Assembly (NCBI GenBank): GCA_000711775.1
Contig: ARYC01017975.1
Coordinates: 62,001-126,000, forward strand
Origin: Oxytricha trifallax
Lineage: Eukaryota > Ciliophora > Spirotrichea > Sporadotrichida > Oxytrichidae
DNA: 64,000 bases
Reading direction: 5' to 3'
Under the pieces are notes generated by a model. It saw only the letters and a list, made by a program, of their open reading frames with translations. It ran no database searches and was not told where the DNA came from. The position numbers and the translations under genes are program-made. Each line of letters begins with the position of its first letter. Position 1 is the stretch's first letter. This document shows positions 13,615 to 24,960 of this stretch, piece after piece.

Positions 13615-16600
13615 AACTTTATATTGATTAACAATAATTAAAGTCTATTTTACTACTATTAGCAGTTAGTTTCTTGTTGATTTCTCAATTTAAGTCTATT
13701 TATATGAATATGTAAATATCAGTGCTTATTAACTAAAAGGAAAAGTAAACAGATAATTATGATAATATTGCTTAATTTTAATTTGAGTTTAACTCTCACA
13801 TTTTAATAATAATCTCAATACTTATTATATAAAGTAATTATTATATTACATTAGGTTTTAAATGTATATAGTTTAATCTCTCTATAAAACACATTTACAT
13901 GCTGAACATAAATTAAATTCGAATATTTTAAGATATGATTACATATAGTAATTTTAATAATTTGTGAACTTAACCAATGAATACATTACAATTATTATCA
14001 ATTCTTACTTTTTTCTCAATTAAGTCATTATTTACTCTCCATCACGGCTTAAAAATGCATAAGTAATTTATCTTAAGCAAATCAATTAATTAAAACTGTG
14101 AAATTTAATATCATTAATTTATAATAGATCTTAATTATGAGTTTCAAATCAAGAAGAACAGTTAATGCTTGTAATGAGCAGTGTAGTTTTAGTTGTAAAC
14201 TCCAAACAATTAGAATTGGAAATCCTTGTTTAAAATCATTAAGTAATTATAAAAACAAATTAATATTAATAAAATCATTAATTTCATTTACATTTATAAT
14301 TATAATTAAGATATTAAATTATAATGATTTGATTTCAAGTTTATAAGATAGTCTACCTGGAGATCTTATCCTTTCTTCCATATCATTAAGTAATTTCAAC
14401 TTTTCAATTGAAGAAGAACCAAATTGATGAAATGAAGACAACGAATCTATTCAATTAACTAGCTACCGTTGTATTAATAACTGGTAAGCATTAAAGTTAT
14501 AGCACTTAATGAGGGTTTTAAGGTTCTAAATAATATAAATATATTAGCAATTTATGCAAGTTTAAAAGCAAAATGAATTAAATCACTTTTTTTGTATATA
14601 GCATTAAAAAATCATCTAACCTAAAGATATAGGTTCAAAACTACTACCAATATAGATAATTTTCAAATCATTAAATCAAGACATAGGTTAATCCTAATAA
14701 AGCCACAAGACAATATTTTGAAATACAATTACTTTGTAATTACAGCGAAATCGTTAATATTCAACTTAAATAAAAGTAAATAGAACTCACTTAGTTAGTT
14801 AACTCTCAGTACATTAAGAAAGATCGATAAAATATCTGCTTAACTCTCAATAAATGCACTTAAAACTTTGCCAATAAAAGACTAATAACTTAAGTAGCAT
14901 AGCCAAACATAGTGAGACTGCATTAATATCTTAAAATCAGCATGTAAATTCACTAAGTAAGTCATAAAACTCATTATTAACATTATGATTTGAATTAGAT
15001 ATTTATAATTGTAAAATTAAAATCGTCAATTAAAATAAATTTAATCGCTATAGATTCATATCAAATTATTAAATAAATCTATTCTATCTGGGCGATATCT
15101 ATAAATAGTAATTTTTAAAATTAACAAATGAAAACCTTCAAAAACAGACCTTAACATTTTTTAAATTATTTTCAATTGTGTAATCCTAACGATATATTAT
15201 TAAAATGAAAGCATGTTAACTTTCAAATAGGAGGATATGAATATTTAATTTAAAAAATTTGTAAAAAAAGAATTAACTTTATTAATTAAGTTAAATCAAA
15301 TTTTATTATTAATAATAATAATCAATAAGCTAATGAAAATAATATTAATTAGAAAGCTTTTTATTATAAATAAATTTAAGAACTATAGTGAATTGTTGGC
15401 AAGCATAATAAGACTAGAAGATTTACCAAAGGAGAAAACATCTCATCTAGGAGTACAATGACAAAGATATAAAAGCTCCTAAATTAACCCTAAAATACAA
15501 TAAGAAATGTTGCAAATCATAGTAACTTCAAATTATATTTGTGAACATTTAATTTACGATAGAAAATTTTATAATTCTATGCTTCTTTAAATCATTCAGA
15601 GAAAGTGAAGTTCAGATCTCTAAGAATAAGAGATTTTAACATAAAAAAATAAGCATAATAAAAAATAAATTATAAACAGAAAAAAATAGACACAAATTGG
15701 CTTGCGACTGCATTGATTTTTTAAGAGGCTTAAGCTTAAAATAAGAGACAAACAGGACTAAATAATCGAAGTTATAGTTAAAAACCATAGAAGTTTATTG
15801 GGTTAGTTGGTATTTGACAACTAACAATAATAATTAAATCAAGAACTAAAACATAGGAAAAATACAACAAGCCTAGAATGGTGGAAATGCTATCATTGAA
15901 TGGTGGTAGACTCCTAATTAAAACCATAAAAATATTGATAAAATATTACTTAAGTCAAAGTATACAAGGGAAGCTTTTAATTTCATTTATTCACTAATAT
16001 ACACTCAAAAATTATAAATTTATGCAGCAAAAGAAAGAAAAATATAGAGTCATTTACATGGTATAATTATTAAAATAAATAATTAGTCGTGATAGAAGAC
16101 TTCTGTAACTATCTTGGAGTACTAACAAAAGAATATAATGAATTATATTAGGGAACTATTCCAATTGGAGTTGAATTTCATATGAATTAGAATTAACTAA
16201 ATTAATTCTTTCTAAGTGTAGAGACTATAGCTGAGATATCTTTTTATGTTGGCATATAGTTGATAAGATAATATTGGCAAGATAAAGATCTAAAATTATC
16301 AAGTTAAATAAATAGGAACTGAAAGTTTTTAAACATATAATAGCAATGTTCCAATATTTCTATTAAGGAAAGGAGAGAATAATCTGATATCGATCTGATT
16401 ACCATTTAAAAAATAATTTGCAGCAACTTCTTAAAACATTGAAAGACATAGCATAGGCTAATAAAATCCAGAATGAATGATCAAGAAAAATATCAAACTC
16501 CTTATAGCCCATTCTAGAACGCAAAGAATTAGTGAATCAAAATTATTAGAGTCATGGATTAATTAATATTTAGGAATGATTACAAAACATACTTTTTTCT

Positions 16601-17092
16601 AAGTATATAGGTTAAAAGATATAATCAACAATAAACAGATTGCAAAAAGTAAAAAGCAAAAAAAGAAAAAGATTGCTAAAATACAAGTCTTCAAATATGT
16701 GTGAGAATTGGAATTTAGATAATTATTCAGGATAAGAATTCTGAAAGATAACGAACTCTGGTAGATTTTGTACATCTAAGCTTTAAAACTGGGGAGGCTG
16801 TATGACTTTTTTGTTTGTGGCAAAAGTAAAAATTATTTTTAAATTAATCACTTGACTTCGACATCAATAAAATCATAATTCTTTAATATTCATAATATAA
16901 TAACAGTCGTAAATGTTTGCAAAAATATATATTAAAGACAATAAAGGTCTTTTAAATATAAAAATAGAGATTACTATAACAATAACTTATGCACTCATTG
17001 GCATAACTCTAAAAATTGAGTTAACTACGTTGAATATTCACCAAAAAATTTACTAAAATAAATGTAATATAGAAATTAAATACGCAAAGGAT
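13615..17092. other. AT-rich stretch, A-rich on the plus strand after 15.3 kb
   Basis: From about 15.4 to 16.8 kb the plus strand is A-rich with several consecutive open, protein-like frames, for example VIEDFCNYLGVLTKEYNE at about 16.09 kb. This may be a decayed LINE or other old coding element, but I see no diagnostic motif. The rest is featureless. Confidence 0.35.
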
Positions 17093-17914
17093 TCATTGTT
17101 TTAACTTTAGTTCAATTATTTAGCTACGTTAGTTCATTACCAAAAGAAGTCTATCCTAATAGAACACTGAGGTCCTTGGCATTTTCATTTCCAGGTCAGT
17201 ATGTGTGAGCACATCTTTTTCAAAAAGTTAAAAAATCTTTTTGATTTTTTCAAATGCTATCTATAGTTATACGCATATTATGATATCTTTGTTGGGATAC
17301 GATATCTTTAACATTGCTTTTTAAGAGATATTGAACTTTTCACAATATTGTGAAGTATAAAAGCCCAATCCGCAAATGTACTTTTTCAGTCTTGGTAGCC
17401 TTCAACCACATAGCCTCGTCCTAATCTTATCTACGCTTCTATTTGAGTTGCTTGAGAGCTCTTCATTTTGAGGCATATTGAAAGTCTACTATTCTGCGCT
17501 TTATAAGTAGGCATTTTTTTCATCTAGAAATTCTTTCAAGAATTTTATCTTTGTTTGTTGATCTGGTGGGAGATTGCTCTACAATTGCTATAATTGCAGT
17601 AGTTTCCTATTGAATATGAGGAAGGTCATCAAACCCTTCATTGATCTGAATGTTATTTGAACTCCCAAACTCATGTTTGATGGCATCTTCACCCTACATC
17701 TTAGCAAAATATTAAATAATTAGAAATCAGCTTAAAATTTGAAGAATATTTCTGGTTAGTTGTTTTGAATCTTGAGCCTCTTATTTAAATTCACAAATTT
17801 ATGGTACCAACTATATTGATCAGAATTTAATTTCGAAAAGACTTTATCATATTAGATTTAAGAAAAGATAATTTACTTGAGATATACTATTTCATATATG
17901 TTATTAAATCTAAT
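17093..17914 (-). pseudogene. decayed coding-like region, product unknown
   Basis: A minus-strand frame of 274 codons runs from just after a TGA at 17915-17917 to TGA 17093-17095, broken by one in-frame TGA at 17402-17404. It includes FLKEFLDEKNAYLQSAEQQ, KKYICGLGFYTSQYCEKF and KNADxI-like hydrophobic stretches. Over 17.45-17.70 kb a second frame is also strongly protein-like (DAIKHEFGSSNNIQINEG), which suggests that at least one indel has moved the frame. GC content is clearly above that of the neighbours. The family is not recognised; I infer an old gene or transposon ORF. Confidence 0.33.
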
Positions 17915-17917
17915 TCA

Positions 17918-18899
17918 TGAGAAAAATCTCACTTTTTCTTAAAAAAGTATTTGAGTAATTTGTCGCAATTATTTCTTATGATCATTTTATTGTATAATAT
18001 TGAGTTGTTTTAATGGTTATGTTTGAGATATATAATAAAATTGTGTTTAAATTTACAATAATCTTGAAGCCATCCTTACCATTGGAGTATGTAAAGTTAT
18101 TGAAGAACAGTTTATTTCTTATAATTAACCTTTCTATAAATTCTATAAACTGATAATAAGTGAGATAGTACTAAGGGTACCTATCATTGAGATGAAGGAC
18201 CCTGCACTTAAGTGAAAGACTTCTCTGCTTCTTTAATATTTAAAGGCATGAGATGCTCCGTTAAAATTATTCAGGTAGAAATTCGGCTCTAATGGGCTTG
18301 ACCATTTGCCATCCTTTACTTTCAGTTGTTGATGGGAAAAATATTTTATAGCATATTATTGAGATACATCAAGAATTATGGATACTGTATTGCAGCTTGC
18401 CGAAATTTGTTTTTGTTGAATTATGGAGTATAGCTATATCTTAAGACAATAAAGGTCTTCAATTTTTCTTATACTTTATATTTATAGTGTTACACAAAAT
18501 TAAAAAGATTTTTTGAATATTTCTAAAAAATAATTAATGCCTTATGTAAAAAATATTATGATTCTAATTTTTCAAGTGAATAGACCCAAAATGAAGTAAT
18601 AACATTTATTAGCTGTTGCTGGAAAATCATATCACTAATAGCACTTTGAAGTGTATCATTGAGTGAAATTTCAGTATAGTTCTAAATCGTCAAGGATTTT
18701 ACGAAAATATTTGATTTAATCATATATCGTTCATTGAGCAATGTGAAAACAATTAGTCAAATTGTTAAAATGAAGGTCAAATCCCAAAATAATAAGAAAT
18801 ACGCAGATTATAATTGCTATGTAAACACATAAAAACAAAAAGTAGATAATTTTAATTAAAGTAAACTCGTACATAAGCAATATAATTTAAAGAATAAAT
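17918..18899. other. AT-rich stretch without recognised features
   Basis: I see no gene, repeat boundary or RNA here. It precedes the A-rich region carrying a reverse-transcriptase relic. Confidence 0.4.
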
Positions 18900-19900
18900 T
18901 TAGCATGTTATAAAAAGAATTATCACACATTTAGAGGCCAAAAAATATTAAAGAAGAGAGTAAAAGTACTCACATAAACTTAAAATAGTTTGTGAAATCT
19001 ATATAAACACATCAAGAAATAGCAAATAGAGAAACTTATCGTCTAGAGGATCTTTAAAAGCAAATGACTTCAGTTTTAAAAGATAATCAATGCAAAGATC
19101 AAACAGGTAAAATGATAGCCTATATTAAGCTACTATAAGATCTTTTATAATATTTAGAAATAAATGCTAAGATGTACTCAATGAATCTTAAAAGGTGTAA
19201 CACAAGGATGCATAGATTATACCAATACTGTTCAACATTTATCTGAAAGATGAACAGTATTTACAATAAATATTAATAATATGTGCTGTTTTCATTGATA
19301 TAACAAGGAACTAGATGTTTTCAAAAATAATTTACTAATCAAATAAAAATTACTAGTAATAATTCAAAAGAATCTTAGAAAGCTACGAATAATTTAATAA
19401 AAGTCTATAACTATATATTAAATACTAAAGATCGGATACTTTTTTTAGCAACAGCATACACTATGAGCAATTTTAGAAGATAGAGGGCATTTGAAAATTA
19501 AAGTACAAATATATTTTGGAATAGAATAAACTCTAATACCTTATAATAGCATAGAAAAAATACAGAGTAATTAAAGAGATAGTCATAAACTACTAAAGAC
19601 TTACAAAATACAATAATTTAACAATCAAGAGATAATTATAAAAGAACAAACTTGCTCAAAGTTAATATATTAATATACGTTTATTAAAATTAAATATCTG
19701 AAGATAGAAGAAATTGACAAAACTAACATATAGTATAATTGATTAGTCTATTGATATCTAAAGAATATCTCAGATAAAATACTAAAAATTGGCATAGCTG
19801 GAAGAGAACGACTTTGTATAACTCATTTGGTAACTTGAACAAAAGAATATAAAGAAGTTAAAAAAAAACGAACCATCAAAGAGTACTGAAATAAAATTGG
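18900..19900 (+). pseudogene. decayed LINE reverse transcriptase fragment
   Basis: At about 19190-19300 one plus frame reads KGVTQGC and the next frame reads IIPILFNIYLKDEQ, followed by ICAVFIDI. In order, these match the non-LTR reverse transcriptase block (R/K)GVPQGC...SPxLFNIYL.D and a degraded FADD-type catalytic motif. The frame change between the first two shows at least one indel, and the FIDI in place of FxDD suggests loss of activity. The A-rich sense strand and Gln-rich, Lys-rich translation continue on both sides, but I cannot set the ends of the element or find its 3' tail. Confidence 0.42.
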
Positions 19901-20838
19901 GAGAATTAAACTAGTTCAACAAAACAGAATGAAACTTAATTTTTTAAAACAAAAACATATACATTAATTGCCAATTATGGCAAGTCGCAATAATGAAAGA
20001 AATAGAAGAAAAAAAAAATAAGAAAAGCTATAAATGTAACATACACAAACATTTATTAATAAATAACTGCATTAGACGCAGCAATTAATTTAATTAAGCA
20101 GATTATCCATCAAAACTCTCGAATCTTACTTGAAAAAATGAGCTCATAGATCTAAATGTTATATCCTAATTTATGGCCGAGCTGATTTGATGATGTGAAT
20201 GGAAATTAAAAAAATTAGGGAAATAAAATTCATGATTATTATAAAATAATTAGAGGACCATTTATGTTTACATACTTTAATAAATTAAAAATGATTTAAC
20301 ATTAAAAGGGTAAATCAAGAGAATGATCGTTGAGAGTTATATATCAAAGATTTAGTATAGATACTGAAAGAAGAAGCACTTACAATTGAATATAAATCAT
20401 ACTGTCCTGCTAATTAATTACTCATTTATAATTAAACAATCTAATTGCATATGAAAGTGAGAAGATATCTTAAAAATAATATAATAAACCCCAGGTTTAT
20501 ACCTTCTTCCATTTATAAATGTCATTTAACTGGCATTTTACTTATTTGAATATTATAAATATATCTAACAAACCTCATATTTTTTTTTTAATTAATTTTA
20601 ACTAATCCATATTATTTGATTCTATTAATATAAAGATCTAGCCTCATGATATAAATAGAAGGTTAATATAACTAACATATTAATAAGCATATTTGATTTT
20701 GTAACAGTGTTATGACTTATATAGATTTTGATGCTTCAGCCAATTATATACACATGATTAGCACTTTCCCAGCTTGGAAAACCCATTATTTAATCAATTA
20801 CTAAATATTAAATTCCAATATACTATAAATGTGAGGAG
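19901..20838. other. AT-rich stretch up to TBE copy 1
   Basis: It may hold the 3' remainder of the decayed LINE. Nothing else is recognisable before the AAT target site at 20839-20841. Confidence 0.35.
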
Positions 20839-20841
20839 AAT

Positions 20842-20926
20842 CAAAACCCCAAAACCCCTTAGTGAGGTTTATAAGTGCTTTGATTTGTAGGGTATAGTTG
20901 GGGTCTTATTGGGGTTAGTAGAGAAA
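20842..20926 (+). repeat. left terminal inverted repeat of TBE copy 1
   Basis: 85 bp identical to the inverted right end. It starts with two C4A4-type telomere repeats and continues TTAGTGAGGTTTATAAGTGC. Confidence 0.95.
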
Positions 20927-20980
20927 ACGCAGGTTTTTTGTGAATTTAATGAATATTTAATGAGTATTAGAGTACTTAAT

Positions 20981-22428
20981 TCAAACAAATTTAATCTGCT
21001 TGTCTTTGTTGTATCTCTTGAATCTTGCTCTCTATAGTGGCTCAAGTATGTCATCTAATGATTATCTAGGATATGAAAGAGCTCTCACGATTATCATCTC
21101 TACTATGCTTTTTATTTCTTCGCAGACATCTTCTTACTTTATATGCTTCTAAGCTAAGCTAATTGATTGTTTTTCATGCTTAGTACCAAAGTAAGACATG
21201 CTTTCCATGTCACTTTCTAATATGATAGCAGCAACTGCCCATACATTCCACTAAACAGAGCCATTTGTCCACTTCTCTCTGATTGGGAAGTATCCTGGTG
21301 TCCCAAGAACCTTTGCTAATGTTACAATCTCTTATCTTAAGGCTCTATTGAAATCGATAACTACAACTTCTAAAGGACAGAGGTTGAGCATCACATTTTC
21401 AGGCTTTAGATCTCTATGAACATATCCAAGTTCATGCAACTCCTAGACACCCTTAATCATATCTGAAAGTATATCATTCAAGTCATCCGGATATCTGTTT
21501 TGATATAGATAGTCTCTTAGAGTCATTTCATATTTCTTAAGCCTTAGTGCAATGAACCCAAAGCCTAAAATAACACCGTCTAGCTTAAGCAAGTTCTTGC
21601 AATCTCTTTTTTAAGCTTCTCTAAGAACGATATATTCGTTAGCAAACTCATTCTAATACTGTTCATTCTTAATGAGATAGCTGAAAGGATATACCTTGTA
21701 TGCAAACTCGTCGACTACTATAAGTTTTGCCTTGCTAGGCACGTTTATATTCAAGTAGTTTTCTATACAACTGCTAAGATCAACAGCATTTAATGCAGGA
21801 ATATACATAGCTCTCTCTTAGAAGCATGCTAAAATGTATTGCCTGCAGGTTGATTCATTGACTCATATCGTTTCTGCCTCTTGAGCTTTTCTTACTACTC
21901 TCTTAAAGATTCAAGAGTTTTAGACTTTCTCTTGGCAGGTATAAGTTTTTAAGTCTCTTAATCTTACATTAAAAACTCGCTTAAATGATGCTTTTGCATG
22001 TGTCTTTTAACCTTAGCTGAGTGAGTGTAAGACTTCATGCAAGTCGTGCATTAATACCTGCCATCCACCTTATCATGCTTGAAATAAATCTTCGCTTTAC
22101 CAGAATGTATTTCTTTAATATGCCTCTTCAAGCTCTACTCAGTTGAGAAGAAGTTTTAACAATCATTGCATTCAAAGTGTTTTTATTTTTCAATTGGTTG
22201 CTGTTCTTTTAGCTCCTCAACATATTCAATTTATGTTTAAAGTCCTATCTCTGTTCTCCCCTTCTAGTTAGATACTTCAATTTTGAAGACCTCTGCTTCA
22301 AACTCAAGAGCTCTTAACTCTACTTCCCTCTCAATATAAATAACTTCTTGCTTTTTAGTGGTGCCAAAGTTTAGCTATGATTAACCATTGCCAAGAGAGA
22401 TTGCTTTACGATTTAAGTTAGCCGCCAT
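20981..22428 (-). CDS. TBE '57 kDa' zinc finger and protein kinase ORF (frameshifted)
   Basis: Starts at the ATG at 22426-22428 and ends at TGA 20981-20983, about 480 residues, matching the known TBE 57 kDa ORF. The N-terminal third has two C2H2 zinc fingers: CNDC...H-x4-H at about residues 86-107 and CTTC...H-x4-H at about 126-147. A kinase-like domain follows from about residue 200, with the catalytic loop HRDLKPENVML near 334-344, VIDFNRAL where DFG is expected (here DFN), and GTPGYF. Many Gln residues are TAA or TAG. Relative to copy 2, one base is missing near 21831 (in the NTL/LAC region), which shifts the frame between fingers and kinase. The role is unproven; nucleic-acid binding plus phosphorylation during transposition is a family-based inference. 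Confidence 0.88.
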
Positions 22429-22429
22429 G

Positions 22430-22812
22430 TTTAAATTCAAATTTAAATTTGTATTATAAAGCTCTAATAACCTCTCTAGTTATAGCAACTATGTATAGGA
22501 GTTGGCACTGCAGCACTAATGGTTGATATTGAAGTGTTAGAGCTCAAATTTATACTTAGTTTATAACTATAATTTTTCTAATTTCATGCTTAATATTTTT
22601 AATTTTGGTACTAACTTAGATAATATTCAGGTTGGTACTGGTACCAATTAGGTTTTGAACCATTTTGGAACTTTTCCATTAAAACCTCATTAGTTTAAAA
22701 GTAGGTACTAATTAAGTTTTGGTACTATTAAATTGGTACCAATTAAAATTAAACCGAATTAGTACCAGTACTAATTAAATTTAAACAAATTTAGTACTAA
22801 TTTAATGGAACT
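22430..22812. promoter_or_regulatory. divergent spacer rich in GGTACC palindromes, TBE copy 1
   Basis: This spacer separates the minus-strand kinase ORF from the plus-strand 22 kDa ORF. It has repeated GGTACT/GGTACC and TTAGTACC-type units, including the perfect 14-bp palindrome AATTGGTACCAATT at 22731-22744. The cluster is retained in copy 2. The position suggests a shared promoter or protein-binding region, for example for the element's own zinc-finger protein. This is inference only. Confidence 0.5.
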
Positions 22813-22994
22813 AAATTGATAAAAATGGAGCTCCATCTCTGAAGTTTGTTACAGCTTCTGCCAGCTTTCTCCACGTATCCTTACCAGGTTGACCTCCTAT
22901 AAGATGCCCATATTTAATACTAAGATTTTTAACAGTAGGATCCAGAACTCTATATATTAAAATTTGAAATTCAATAACAAGAGAAGGAACAAGG

Positions 22995-23784
22995 ATGGAA
23001 TCTATAAGTACTGCAATGAAGAGGGTTGAAGCTTAAGAAATGATCTCAAGATTTAGAAGCAAGGAAGATCTCTATCGATACCTCACTTAGCATGGTAAGC
23101 ATTTGACATATACTTAATCATATACTATAGTGGGTTTATTCCTTCCAACGATGGAAGGTACCAAAATTTCATTCTTAAAAGCTATACTCTGCGATGAGAA
23201 GAAAGCCTTTAAAAACAGTGAAATAAAGTTGATAGATATACCAAACTACCCAGAGATTTCAGTCACTAATCTCTACGAGGATGCGATGAAAGATGAAGAG
23301 TTGGGAGTTTATCTTCCTACCAAGAAACAACTCTCTAACAACCTTCCAGAAAGGAGCTTCTTCTTTGGAGTTCTTGGCACTTTAAGAAGAGTTACCTCAG
23401 AGAGATCATTGAAGAAGCTCACAAAAAACGCTACTCTATTTCTCCTGAAGATTAAAAGAAGCAAGGCATACTAATAAGCGAGACCTGGCTCGCTGAGCTT
23501 AAGAAGCATCCATTCCTCTCGAGTAAGCTTTGACATATAACTTTGTAGAGAAACCTGGAACTGGTATATTCCTAATGAAAGAGCATGCGAAGGTTCACAG
23601 AGAGAGAAAGTCATAGACTATTCATGAAGTGAGCAAGAGACTTTATAAAGATGTTTAAAAGCCAGATGAAATGAACATAGATGCAGGAGCTGGCACTAAG
23701 AGAAGAAATATGGGTCCAAGTAAGCCATAAGAAGAGGAGAAGAAAGAGAAGCCAAACCCCTTTATGGGCCAATTTAATAAGTGA
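22995..23784 (+). CDS. TBE '22 kDa' ORF with putative small introns
   Basis: The first ATG after an in-frame TGA is at 22995; a later in-frame ATG at 23149 (MEGTKISFLK) is an alternative start. The conserved protein contains PNYPEISVTNLYEDAMKDEE, then KPGTGIFLMKEHAKVHRERK, and ends at TGA 23782-23784 with a Lys/Glu-rich tail. Two GT...AG segments, 23095-23130 (36 nt) and 23523-23548 (26 nt), look like introns. The second contains an in-frame TGA, and its removal joins the two conserved parts in frame. A one-base deletion near 23386 relative to copy 2 shifts the frame between them. Without splicing the ORF would end at about 179 codons. The function of this TBE protein is not known to me. It converges on the transposase gene with 6 bp between the stops. 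Confidence 0.8.
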
Positions 23785-23790
23785 ATATAT

Positions 23791-24855
23791 TCATTCGTTT
23801 AAATCTAAAACTTATTTATAAACATTCATTCTTCCCTCTCTCGCACAAATTGTTATCTTATCTACACTCACTCTCTTACAGCTGCTTTGAATCAAGTCTA
23901 CTGTATCGATAGGCAAGTCATGCATAAGATGATACAGCAGCAGCTTCTTGTAGTGAGTCTTGATTTAACTCCAGTAGAATTCAATTCCATTAAATTATGG
24001 GCTATAAGGAACGTTGTATACAGGAGTTATGTTTAACTCTTCATAAGCTTTCTTAGACTCCTTAGTCTTATGAACTGAGAGGTTATCAACAAACAGGATG
24101 ATCTCTTGGTTACTATACTTCTCTCTGAGCTTATGTAGGAACTCTATATACTACTCTCGCTTAATAGAGCGAGGGTGAATAACATAACTCTCTAAGCCTG
24201 AATCTTCACTTATACCAGCTAAAATTGCATGGGTGACTACCTTCACTTTTTAATCATAGACTTCTATATTATCATACTTCTTATACCAAGACTTATTAAT
24301 AAAGGTGTTGAATGTAAACACTGCTTCATCAGCGTGTATGAACTTGATGTTATTAGTAATAGCTCTCTGCATTTAATCATATATATAGTTTAAATTATTA
24401 CTATAAAATGGCACTGTAAAATCAATCACTCTCTTCACTCTGTTGACAGTCTTGAAAGTAATACCATTTCTTCTATAAATGTTGGCTATAGTCTAAGGAG
24501 AGATGCGCATATCAGGAAACTTGCGATGAAACATTACAGCTCGCTAGTCTAGAGGAAAGTGTGCCCAATACTTTAAAGTCTTAGAGTCACAGAGGTAGTC
24601 AATATGGTGCTGTGAGAACTTTTATTTTCTAGCAGGATGCTTTCAAGTACCAGAATTAAAATGCTAAACAGCTAACATGCAGTGATACCTAACAGTAGAG
24701 GCACTCTTGTGTAAGAGCTTTGCTATAGCTGCATAATTCAATACTGGTTTGACTTAATCTATATTAATACTCGTACCATACCTAAGCTTAAGCAGTAAAT
24801 CTAAATATTACTCATCATAAATAGACCCTAAATTTCGCTAATTTCTATTTCTCAT
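23791..24855 (-). CDS. TBE '42 kDa' DD34E transposase with one internal TGA
   Basis: ATG at 24853-24855, TGA at 23791-23793, 354 codons before the stop, agreeing with the TBE transposase size. It is an IS630/Tc1/mariner-type DDE recombinase that cuts at the terminal inverted repeats and, in ciliates, is implicated in DNA elimination. Catalytic residues are D176 in FILADEAVF, D257 in FVDNLSVH and E292 in FNGIEFYW, giving 34 residues between the second D and E. An N-terminal helix-turn-helix-like region with RKFPDMRISPQTIANIYRRN lies upstream. Codon 71 is TGA (24643-24645), so this copy should not make full-length protein. The C-terminus is longer than in copy 2 because the stop there is AGA here. 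Confidence 0.92.
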
Positions 24856-24872
24856 TTTGCAAATTGGCCTAA

Positions 24873-24957
24873 TTTCTCTACTAACCCCAATAAGACCCCA
24901 ACTATACCCTACAAATCAAAGCACTTATAAACCTCACTAAGGGGTTTTGGGGTTTTG
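24873..24957 (-). repeat. right terminal inverted repeat of TBE copy 1
   Basis: Exact inverted copy of 20842-20926. Identity stops at the AGAGAAA shared by both inner ends. Confidence 0.95.
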
Positions 24958-24960
24958 AAT

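Larger units (their letters stand above)
20842..24957. mobile_element. TBE-type DNA transposon, copy 1 (4116 bp)
   Basis: The element begins CAAAACCCCAAAACCCC and ends with the exact reverse complement. It is flanked on both sides by AAT (20839-20841 and 24958-24960), the AnT-type 3-bp target duplication known for TBEs. Length (4.1 kb), telomere-like termini and three ORFs match the telomere-bearing elements of Oxytricha, which are Tc1/mariner-superfamily transposons removed from the developing macronucleus. Gene order from left: zinc finger/kinase ORF (minus), spacer, 22 kDa ORF (plus), transposase (minus). The element looks young because the ends are perfect, but each ORF carries a defect described in its own entry. 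Confidence 0.95.

Noticed and set aside
20842-20858. C4A4 repeats as true telomeres or chromosome ends
   Set aside because: They are the ends of 4.1-kb transposons flanked by AAT duplications and lie inside continuous DNA.
24624-24645. A 22-nt intron removing the TGA in the transposase
   Set aside because: Copy 1 could be read GT...AG, but copy 2 has GC at the donor, and removal would shift the frame.
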